A stretch of DNA of 13,290 nucleotides from Bacteroidetes bacterium CG23_combo_of_CG06-09_8_20_14_all_32_9. Lineage in GTDB: Bacteria; Bacteroidota; Bacteroidia; Bacteroidales; GWA2-32-17. The translations under genes and the position numbers were made by a program. The DNA lies in the NCBI GenBank assembly GCA_002771395.1, contig PCSS01000280.1:1-13290 (forward strand), read 5' to 3'. The notes under the pieces are model-generated. The model did no database searches and was not told the DNA's origin. It was given only the letters and a program-made list of their open reading frames with translations. Of this stretch, positions 1 to 5,563 are shown in pieces (the first letter of the stretch is position 1; every line of letters starts with the position of its first letter).

Positions 1-16
1 GTTACGTGAAAATATA

Positions 17-24
17 TATCTTTG
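17..24 (+). promoter_or_regulatory. Possible Bacteroidota -7 promoter element (TATCTTTG)
   Basis: The octamer TATCTTTG matches the Bacteroidota -7 consensus TAnnTTTG exactly. The matching -33 TTTG would lie left of the window, so it cannot be tested. No plus-strand gene follows: the next feature is the 3' end of the M16 gene on the opposite strand. If active, it would give an antisense or convergent transcript. In such AT-rich DNA it could also be chance. Confidence 0.25.
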
Positions 25-97
25 CTATCGGGTATTGTAAATAAAGTGTTAAAATAAATTGTCAAAATGTGATTTTATTTTTTGTAAACTATTTGCA

Positions 98-2983
98 CTA
101 ATTCCTAAAAATTGCTTTCTTTTTAATTACTGTAACTTTTCCATATTTTGTCAGTTGTTTTTTATCTATTTGTTTGGCATCACCAACTATACCTATTACC
201 ATTGGTTTCGACTTTAAATTTTGGTCAAAAAACTTTTTAATATCATCAAAAGTAAGTTCGTAATAAACCGGAATTTTTACCTCCGAGGGATCGTTTTTAT
301 AGCCTAATAATTTCCATTTGGCAATTGATTGGCTTAAATTTCTAAAATCGGGATGCCCGGCAATAGAAGATTGTACAAGATATTCTTTAATTAAATTAAT
401 TCTTTCGGTTTTCAAGGGCATATTTCTAATAAGAGAATCAAAAATACTAATAGCTTCAAGCGTTTTATCGCTTTGTGTGCCAATGTAACCGTAAAATACA
501 GCATCTTTGCCCGATTGCTGAGGAATTGCATATTTGGCACCTGCCGAGTATGCAAGCGAACGGTATTCCCTTACTTCCTGAAGTACAAGTCCGGAAAAAC
601 CGCCACCAAAATACGTATTAAAGGCATCTATATAAGGTTCATCATCATTATAAAAAGGTTTTTCGTTAATAAGAAAATATATTTTACTCTGACGTGCTTT
701 TGGCTTGTCAACCAGGAATATGGCATTATTATCATATTTTGTAACGCTTAAATTTGAAGGTGCCAGAGATTTTAAGGGTCGGTCGGCAAAACGATAATCA
801 TTTTTAAGTTCTGAAATAATTTCGTCAAAAGGTAAATTACCAACATAATGCACTTCGGCTTCAAAATTTGTAGCCATTTTAAATACAGATAAAAGTGAGT
901 CGGTGCTTGTTTTTTTTAATTCTTTTAAAGTTGGGCGGTCAATATAATTTGATTTGTTACCGAATTTTATCCATTCAAAAAGTGCGTTGGCAATATTGTC
1001 GGGTTCGCTGCTTTCCAATTTTCTATTTGATTTTTCACCTTCTAAAATTACATTAAGTTTATCCGGCTCACATACTGGATTATGCACTAAATTTCCTAAT
1101 AATACAAGTGCCGGTTTCAACTGTGTTTCTTTTCCTTCAAGCTCTACAATTGTATAGTCCTTATCGCTGCGAATATTGTAAGTGCAACCTAATTTGCTAA
1201 ATTCATTTTTTAATTCTTTTACTTTTAAATCCTTTATTCCCGCAAGATTTGCAAGTTGTGTAGCATCTGTCAGTAAAGGATGATATGTTTCGCCCATGCC
1301 ATATTTAATGGTGAGAGAAAAAATATCGTTATAGGGATTTTTGGTTTGATAAAGCCAGATTCCTTTTTTTACACGGTTTTGCTGAACATCTGCCCGAAAA
1401 TCAATAAAGTTCTCGCTGACAGGTTTTGATGGAATATTTTCAAGTCTCTTTGCAAATTCCGATTTTGCATCGGTGTTAGAAACAACAGGTTTATAGTTGG
1501 GTTTATCAATTTTTTCCTTTTTCGGAAAACCCATTCGCGAATAAAAAGCAAGGAAGTTATTACCATAATATTTTTTTGCTATATTAATTATATCTTGCTT
1601 AGTTACAGACATAATTTTATCGGGAATTGTAAAAATAACATCATAGTTCCGGTTCTGCCCAAATAATTCGGCTAAATACATTGCGCGGTTTTCTATATTT
1701 TCCATTTCGTGCATAAAATCGCGATACATTTCAGATTTTATGGCATCTACCAACCAATCGTCGAAATTTCCGTTACGTAAATCTTCAAGTTTTTTTATTA
1801 CAAGTGCTTCGGCGTCTTCCAATTTCTGACCAAGAATTTTTGGAACAATAAAAATCACACTTTCTCCGTAATCATTGTATGGTATAGAAAATATTTGTGC
1901 CGCAAGCAGTTGATTGTCAATTGTAAGTTTATCAAGCAATCCTGTTTGATTATTGTTTGAAAGAATTCCGTTGCAAATTTCAATGGCAATTTCGTCTTTG
2001 TCGCCGGCAGGAACAGTTCTGAATCCAAGCATTGCTAACTTAATGGGCGACAGTTTTTTTTCAACAAATTCACGTCCGTTAAACGGGGCTTCCTGCCATA
2101 CTTTTGGTTGAGGTAAATCGGCTTTTTGCCATTTTCCGAATTTTTCTTTTATTAATTCAAGAGTTTCTTTTGCGTTGAAATCACCCGAAAGCACAAGTGC
2201 CATGTTATTTGCCACATAATATGTTTTAAAAAACTGGTACATCTTATTTAAAGATGGATTTTTTAAATGTTCAATTGTTCCAATTAATGTCTGTTGACCA
2301 TAAGGATGGTTTTTAAACGAACTTTTATTAAATTCTTCCAAAAGTTTAAACTGAAACATATCGGCATACAGGTTTTTTTCTTCGTAAACAACCTCAAGTT
2401 CCGACTGAAATCCGCGAAATACAGGATTAATAAAACGATGGCTGTAAATTTCTAACCATTTATTCATTTGGTTTGATGGAAAAGAGTTATGAAAAACTGT
2501 ACGGTCGGTACTTGTGTTGGCATTTAAACCTAAACCGCCGATACTTTTAATAATATTTGCCATTTCGTTGGGAATAGCGTATTTATTGGCTTCAAGAGAG
2601 GCGTTATTTATTTTTTGCTGAATTTCCTTTCTTTTTTCGGTACCGGTAGTTTTTCCCAAATCTTCATATAAAGCAAATATCTTATCAATATACGGTTTCT
2701 CCGATGCCCAGTCAATTGTACCCATTTGCTCAGTCCCTTTAAAAAGCATGTGTTCCTGATAATGAGCCATTCCCGTAGCATCGAGCGGGTCATTTTTTGA
2801 ACCCGCTTTTGTTACAACTATTCCATAAACAATTGGTAACGAATGGTCTTCATTCAAAATAACCGTAAGTCCGTTTTCCAATACATATTTTTCTATTGAT
2901 GGTTTTTTCCACTCAATATTCTGACTCACTCCTTTAAAAAAGAGTATTCCTGAAAAAACAAAGAGAATTAATCTGATTTTCAT
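98..2983 (-). CDS. Secreted M16 family zinc metallopeptidase (two-domain, insulinase/pitrilysin type)
   Basis: A 961-residue peptidase that starts at ATG 2983 with a signal peptide (about residues 1-20, ending GVSQ), so it acts in the periplasm or envelope. The N-terminal M16 domain carries the inverted zinc motif HYQEH at residues 74-78 (ligands H74 and H78, catalytic E77). The third ligand is probably in the VVYEE stretch at 197-202. The gap between the two motifs is longer than in classical M16 enzymes because a charged, helix-like insertion occupies about residues 88-145. I recall this insertion from other Bacteroidota M16 proteins. The C-terminal half (about 540-950) lacks HxxEH, as expected for the inactive partner domain, but keeps the R808/Y812 pair (RSLAY) typical of the substrate-binding half. 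Its last codons (KKKAIFRN) coincide with a stretch matching the right end of the TTCTAAAAAT repeat family. It is transcribed alone, with the ChaN-like gene upstream on the same strand, 461 bases away. The family call is secure; the substrate is unknown. Confidence 0.95.
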   Translation of the reverse strand: MKIRLILFVFSGILFFKGVSQNIEWKKPSIEKYVLENGLTVILNEDHSLPIVYGIVVTKAGSKNDPLDATGMAHYQEHMLFKGTEQMGTIDWASEKPYIDKIFALYEDLGKTTGTEKRKEIQQKINNASLEANKYAIPNEMANIIKSIGGLGLNANTSTDRTVFHNSFPSNQMNKWLEIYSHRFINPVFRGFQSELEVVYEEKNLYADMFQFKLLEEFNKSSFKNHPYGQQTLIGTIEHLKNPSLNKMYQFFKTYYVANNMALVLSGDFNAKETLELIKEKFGKWQKADLPQPKVWQEAPFNGREFVEKKLSPIKLAMLGFRTVPAGDKDEIAIEICNGILSNNNQTGLLDKLTIDNQLLAAQIFSIPYNDYGESVIFIVPKILGQKLEDAEALVIKKLEDLRNGNFDDWLVDAIKSEMYRDFMHEMENIENRAMYLAELFGQNRNYDVIFTIPDKIMSVTKQDIINIAKKYYGNNFLAFYSRMGFPKKEKIDKPNYKPVVSNTDAKSEFAKRLENIPSKPVSENFIDFRADVQQNRVKKGIWLYQTKNPYNDIFSLTIKYGMGETYHPLLTDATQLANLAGIKDLKVKELKNEFSKLGCTYNIRSDKDYTIVELEGKETQLKPALVLLGNLVHNPVCEPDKLNVILEGEKSNRKLESSEPDNIANALFEWIKFGNKSNYIDRPTLKELKKTSTDSLLSVFKMATNFEAEVHYVGNLPFDEIISELKNDYRFADRPLKSLAPSNLSVTKYDNNAIFLVDKPKARQSKIYFLINEKPFYNDDEPYIDAFNTYFGGGFSGLVLQEVREYRSLAYSAGAKYAIPQQSGKDAVFYGYIGTQSDKTLEAISIFDSLIRNMPLKTERINLIKEYLVQSSIAGHPDFRNLSQSIAKWKLLGYKNDPSEVKIPVYYELTFDDIKKFFDQNLKSKPMVIGIVGDAKQIDKKQLTKYGKVTVIKKKAIFRN
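104..125 (-). repeat. Partial right end of the TTCTAAAAAT repeat family inside the M16 3' end
   Basis: Read on the minus strand, AAAGCAATTTTTAG (105-118) is identical to the right end of the repeat copy at 3112-3125, and the A/G-rich sequence before it is also similar. It encodes the final residues of the M16 protein just before its TAG stop at 98-100. It may be a captured repeat end or a chance match in AT-rich DNA. Confidence 0.35.
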
Positions 2984-3007
2984 ATTTAAAGAATTATATG
3001 TAAGTTA

Positions 3008-3138
3008 ATTAAGAGGGTTTCTAAAAATAAGATTTTTCGAGGCGGACAAAATTTTAAAACCGGAGTATACTGTTGTAAATGAGGATTTTAAAATTGAAGT
3101 CCAACAAAGAAAAAGCAATTTTTAGAAGTCCCGTTAAT
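3008..3138. repeat. MITE-like fold-back repeat, TTCTAAAAAT family, copy A (131 bp)
   Basis: The ends are imperfect inverted repeats. The left end reads ATTAAGAGGGTTTCTAAAAAT and the right end, reverse-complemented, reads ATTAACGGGACTTCTAAAAAT (17 of 21 match). A second, inner inverted pair (GGAC..AATTTTAAAA.CC) makes almost the whole element an imperfect hairpin around a loop at about 3062-3084. There is no ORF inside. It is about 96% identical to copy B over the shared arms but keeps 34 bases that B lacks. If the promoter at 3177-3207 is real, the element lies in the 5' leader of the M16 mRNA. Confidence 0.8.
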
Positions 3139-3176
3139 ATTTAAAATTAAAATGTTCAAACTTACATAAAAAATTT

Positions 3177-3207
3177 CAAAGATTGTAATACCATATATAT
3201 CCGCAAA
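3177..3207 (-). promoter_or_regulatory. Candidate Bacteroidota promoter for the M16 peptidase gene
   Basis: On the minus strand, TTTG (3207-3204) is followed after 19 bases by AATCTTTG (3184-3177). This fits the Bacteroidota pattern TTTG-N19/20-TAnnTTTG with one mismatch in the -7 box. Transcription would begin near 3170, giving a leader of about 185 bases that contains repeat copy A. It is predicted from motif and spacing only. Confidence 0.4.
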
Positions 3208-3245
3208 AAATATTTCGGATACAAATTTCAGGAATCCTAAGCTAT

Positions 3246-3303
3246 CCTGCAAACTGACAAAGCACCGATTTGTAAATAATTCTCAAATTTGTAGTTAGGA
3301 TAA
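3246..3303 (+). repeat. Left arm of an inverted sequence duplication flanking the ChaN-like gene
   Basis: The segment contains CCTGCAAACTGACAAAG (3246-3262) and TAGTTAGGATAA (3292-3303). The same two blocks occur in inverted orientation at 4358-4393 (CCTGCAAAGTACAAAG and TAGTTAGGATAA on the minus strand), with a shorter stretch between them. It may be a duplicated promoter or leader region, or the worn ends of a former mobile segment carrying the gene. Confidence 0.5.
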
Positions 3304-3351
3304 AGAAAGGTATTTGGAATAAACGAGTTGCTTTTTTAAATGTGATTTTAT

Positions 3352-3449
3352 ATTAAGAGGGGTTCTAAAAATAAGATTTTTCGGGGCGGACAAAATTTTA
3401 AAACCGAAGTCCAACAAAGAAAAAACAATTTTTAGAAGTCCTCATTAAT
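3352..3449. repeat. MITE-like fold-back repeat, TTCTAAAAAT family, copy B (98 bp)
   Basis: Its termini are better matched than those of copy A: ATATTAAGAGGGGTTCTAAAAAT on the left, against ATATTAATGAGGACTTCTAAAAAT for the reverse complement of the right end, with one indel. Relative to copy A it lacks 34 bases between two ATTTTAAAA direct repeats, which suggests deletion by slippage or recombination. Its right end includes the TAA stop codon (3445-3447) of the ChaN-like gene, so the element abuts or overlaps the end of that coding sequence. Confidence 0.8.
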
Positions 3450-4305
3450 ATGTTTTTGTCATATTTTCTGTAACACAAATAATAAAATCGCCGGTGTATT
3501 TAATTTCGTCTGATAGTGTTGAAATGTTCTTCTGTGTTACGGTATTAATTACAATTACTTTAAATTTCTTTTTTTCGGCTTTTAAGTAGGTTACAATTCC
3601 TTGGTGATTATTACTGTGGTGGCTTCCGTTAAAATGAAGAAAAAGCTCACCCCTTTTGTGATTTCGCAAAATAAAATATGCCATAGTTGCATCTTTAATA
3701 GCTTGTGCTTTCGGAATGTTTGGAGTTGCATGTTCATTGTCCATTTCTTTAAGCATATTTTTGTAATAACTAATGCTATCGTCGTAATTTATTGGCAGTG
3801 GTGCTATGTATGATTTTGCTTCAGACGAAAGACTATCCAAAACATCCAGCCCCTTATAATGAACCATTGATGCGTACCGGCGAGGTATATTGGTAGCAAT
3901 AAAAGGAATTTTATTTTCCTTACAATATTGCATAAATGGCTTATAATCTGTTTTATAGTTAGGCCAAAGACGTGCTTCTTCTTCAAATTTTTTATCACTA
4001 ATTTTCCCCTGTAGATATTCGCACAAAATAAGTTGATTGTCGGCTTCAAACATTTCGGCGCCAACCACAAGTTCGTTTTTGCGGAATTTGTATAAATCAA
4101 CAGTAAGTTCGTACTCAAGCCAATGGGCAATAGGATTATCGTGCTGTTCGCCAAAAAATACAAAGCTGGCATCTTTACAGGCATTTAATAAAGAGTCGTA
4201 TGACGAAACACGCCCATCTCCCAAAAAAATTTTATAAACTTCTTTATTTTGCGAAAAAACACTTAAAGAGAGCAATATTAGTGGTAGCAAAACAATATTT
4301 TTCAT
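3445..4305 (-). CDS. Secreted ChaN-like (DUF399/Tiki-type) protein
   Basis: A 286-residue protein read from ATG 4305. That start gives a clean signal peptide (residues 1-19, ending FSQ). An in-frame ATG at 4350 would add 15 residues before it and is less likely. There is no lipobox cysteine, unlike many ChaN lipoproteins. Family motifs are FFGEQHDNPIAHW (50-62), VGAEMFE (81-87), ATNIPRRYAS (about 137-146) and HFNGSHHSNNHQG near the C-terminus (234-246). Campylobacter ChaN binds haem and is linked to iron uptake; the wider superfamily includes Tiki proteases. Conserved His and Glu residues fit metal or haem binding, but no haem-uptake gene is nearby, so the role is inferred from family only. 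The stop codon lies within the right end of repeat copy B. The gene is divergent from the beta-barrel-like gene at 4457. Confidence 0.85.
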   Translation of the reverse strand: MKNIVLLPLILLSLSVFSQNKEVYKIFLGDGRVSSYDSLLNACKDASFVFFGEQHDNPIAHWLEYELTVDLYKFRKNELVVGAEMFEADNQLILCEYLQGKISDKKFEEEARLWPNYKTDYKPFMQYCKENKIPFIATNIPRRYASMVHYKGLDVLDSLSSEAKSYIAPLPINYDDSISYYKNMLKEMDNEHATPNIPKAQAIKDATMAYFILRNHKRGELFLHFNGSHHSNNHQGIVTYLKAEKKKFKVIVINTVTQKNISTLSDEIKYTGDFIICVTENMTKTY

Positions 4306-4357
4306 CTGTAAAAGTTTAATTTTATACTGCAAACGGGTATTAATTGTCATTTTTCAC

Positions 4358-4399
4358 TTATCCTAACTAAATACGAACTTTGTACTTTGCAGGTTCGTA
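4358..4399. promoter_or_regulatory. Divergent intergenic control region with inverted repeats
   Basis: This segment between the two divergent genes holds TTATCCTAACTA (4358-4369), a TACGAAC/GTTCGTA dyad (4372-4378 and 4393-4399, 14 bases apart), and CTTTGTACTTTGCAGG (4378-4393) with TTTG elements like those of Bacteroidota promoters. The dyad is a plausible operator. The TTATCCTAACTA and CTTTGCAGG blocks recur, inverted, at 3246-3303. No well-spaced -33/-7 pair could be assigned. Confidence 0.35.
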
Positions 4400-4456
4400 A
4401 TCATTCGTACTTCGGTGGGTTAATAAATTGTGAATTATAACCGTTTAAAGTATAAA

Positions 4457-5164
4457 ATGAATAAAAAGCAAAGGAAGCGTTTTTTTCGTTATTTTGCGAA
4501 ATATTTTATGAGTATTTTTAATAAACAAATATTAGTTCTTATTATAGGAACTTTGGGTTCAATTTTTTCATATTCCCAATCTACGGTATCGCTTGAACTT
4601 ATGACTTTTGGTGTTCATCCATTTGAAAAGCCAAATTTAAAACTATACGAAAATGCAATAGATGCTAATGGGAACGTATGTACCGAACCGGGATTAAATT
4701 TGTCGTATGAATTTTTTGTAAGCGAAAACAGGGTATCGTTTCAATTTACACAATCAATTTTTGCAGATGCAGCAGGACAAATGGCTGGTATTACCGAGTT
4801 TTCATTTCGCCGGTTGTTTTTTCATAAATGGCGGAGCAGTATGTATTTGGAGATTGGAGCAGCATTAACATATCGTAATTCGTGGAGTAAACTTAGCCAT
4901 GGCAACATTGTTTATATTCCTGAAACAAAATATTACAAAAATGGTAACTGGGAAGTTCTTCCTTCTGTCATTGGAAAATATGAATACGATTTCTATATCG
5001 GAAACAAAAGCGATATTATATTTGGTATATTATATGGTCATTCTTACAAAACTTTTACGGCTACTTTAGGTTACCGGTATTGGCTTTCAACTAAAGTTAA
5101 ACATTCAAAAGGTTGCGACTGCAAAAATAAATACAAGAAAAAATTTAAAGATTTGTTCAAATAG
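4457..5164 (+). CDS. Uncharacterised outer-membrane beta-barrel-like protein
   Basis: The protein has 235 residues from ATG 4457. The frame is open to a GTG at 4430, and ATG 4508 would give a textbook signal peptide directly (MSIFNKQILVL... ending SYSQ). I list 4457 because of its AAAATGAATAAAAAG context, but 4508 is a serious alternative. The mature part is a series of short alternating hydrophobic/aromatic strands (for example VSFQFTQSIF, SMYLEIGAALTYR, SDIIFGILYGHSY, TATLGYRYWL) typical of small outer-membrane barrels. It ends in a basic tail with a CDC motif (KGCDCKNKYKKK). No family is recognised. It is transcribed away from the ChaN-like gene and followed at once by a mobile-like element. 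Function unknown. Confidence 0.75.
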   Translation: MNKKQRKRFFRYFAKYFMSIFNKQILVLIIGTLGSIFSYSQSTVSLELMTFGVHPFEKPNLKLYENAIDANGNVCTEPGLNLSYEFFVSENRVSFQFTQSIFADAAGQMAGITEFSFRRLFFHKWRSSMYLEIGAALTYRNSWSKLSHGNIVYIPETKYYKNGNWEVLPSVIGKYEYDFYIGNKSDIIFGILYGHSYKTFTATLGYRYWLSTKVKHSKGCDCKNKYKKKFKDLFK

Positions 5165-5230
5165 AAGAATTGTTACTAATTAGTGTTTGTCTGTAATATA
5201 AAGTTCGATTACAAGGCTTGCGAGTATTAA

Positions 5231-5264
5231 ATGTCAGAAGTTTACTGTTGTAAATGACTGACAT
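5231..5264. repeat. Two-stage hairpin with shared loop block (inside the 174-bp element)
   Basis: Outer arms ATGTCAG/CTGACAT (7 bp, perfect) enclose inner arms TTTAC/GTAAA around the tetraloop TGTT. The core TACTGTTGTAAATGA (5243-5257) is identical to 3068-3082, the loop of repeat copy A. Confidence 0.6.
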
Positions 5265-5284
5265 GAAAGATGAGCATAACAGGG

Positions 5285-5305
5285 CAAACACCCGGTGGGT
5301 GTTTG
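5285..5305. repeat. Perfect 9-bp hairpin CAAACACCC-GGT-GGGTGTTTG
   Basis: This is a strong GC-containing stem with a three-base loop in the centre of the 174-bp element. No T-run follows on either strand, so it is not a typical intrinsic terminator, though it could still slow transcription leaving the gene upstream. Confidence 0.65.
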
Positions 5306-5361
5306 AGCCAGCTAGTGCTAAAGCAGGACTTTACAGACAGACTCTAAATAGTTACAATTGT

Positions 5362-5493
5362 GGGGACTTCTAAAAATACCTTAAACGTCATGCTGAACTT
5401 GTTTCAGCATCTCACAAAACGAAGCTCTGCCTTTAATATTAGATGGCGGGTTAAGCCCGCTATAACGCAATTTATTAATTTTTAGAACACTCA
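5362..5493. repeat. TTCTAAAAAT-family element, copy D, with a different interior
   Basis: It is bounded by GGGGACTTCTAAAAAT (5362-5377) and the inverted ATTTTTAGAACACTC (5478-5492). The interior does not match copies A and B. Instead it carries a REP-like palindrome, TGCTGAACTTGTTTCAGCA (5391-5409), of a kind I recall as common between genes in Bacteroidota, and a GCGGG/CCCGC stem (5446-5460). It looks composite, as if one repeat had entered another. Confidence 0.6.
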
Positions 5494-5563
5494 TTGTATA
5501 AATTTCTAATTATATACTAAAAACGTATTTTTTTAGTTTATTTTTACACTTATTAAGTTTTGT

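Larger units (their letters stand above)
2984..3444. other. 461-bp gene-free region between the M16 and ChaN-like genes
   Basis: No credible coding sequence is present. The region holds two copies of a fold-back repeat (3008-3138 and 3352-3449), a candidate minus-strand promoter for the M16 gene (3177-3207), a small inverted repeat (3199-3220, ATCCG/CGGAT arms with an AT-rich loop), and a block at 3246-3303 that resembles, in inverted orientation, the sequence upstream of the ChaN-like gene. Confidence 0.8.
5177..5350. mobile_element. 174-bp MITE-like element with 20-bp TIRs and GTTAC direct repeats
   Basis: The left end TAATTAGTGTTTGTCTGTAA (5177-5196) and the reverse complement of the right end (5331-5350), TATTTAGAGTCTGTCTGTAA, match at 17 of 20 positions. 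GTTAC flanks both sides directly (5172-5176 and 5351-5355), as expected for a 5-bp target-site duplication. Inside are two hairpins, at 5231-5264 and 5285-5305, and no ORF. This is the structure of a non-autonomous transposable element. The IS family that would mobilise it cannot be named from the sequence. It begins 12 bases after the stop of the beta-barrel-like gene. Confidence 0.8.
5165..5563. other. 399-bp gene-free region made of two adjacent repeat elements
   Basis: No coding sequence was found. A TIR-bounded element (5177-5350) and a TTCTAAAAAT-family element (5362-5493) sit almost end to end. The last 70 bases are AT-rich and precede the start of the beta-helix lipoprotein gene. Its promoter must lie there or within the repeat; TTAAGTTTTG at 5553-5562 is a weak -7 candidate. 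Confidence 0.75.

Noticed and set aside
1..14. GTTACGTGAAAATA as a possible parS site
   Set aside because: It resembles only half of TGTTTCACGTGAAACA and lacks the TGTTTC arm. No full consensus parS was seen elsewhere in the window.
473..751. Open frame of 92 codons on the plus strand inside the M16 gene
   Set aside because: It lies wholly antisense to a clearly real peptidase, and its translation is low-complexity with no recognisable domain.
3199..3220. ATCCG/CGGAT hairpin as a terminator for the ChaN-like gene
   Set aside because: It lies more than 200 bases after the stop, has a short interrupted stem, and overlaps the predicted M16 promoter spacer.
3804..4184. Open frame of 126 codons on the minus strand inside the ChaN-like gene
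   Set aside because: It is a shifted frame of the ChaN-like coding sequence, whose own frame carries the family motifs. The shadow translation shows none.
5165..5563. CRISPR array or a new RNA gene in this region
   Set aside because: There are no regularly spaced direct repeats. The hairpins are better explained by two TIR-bounded elements.
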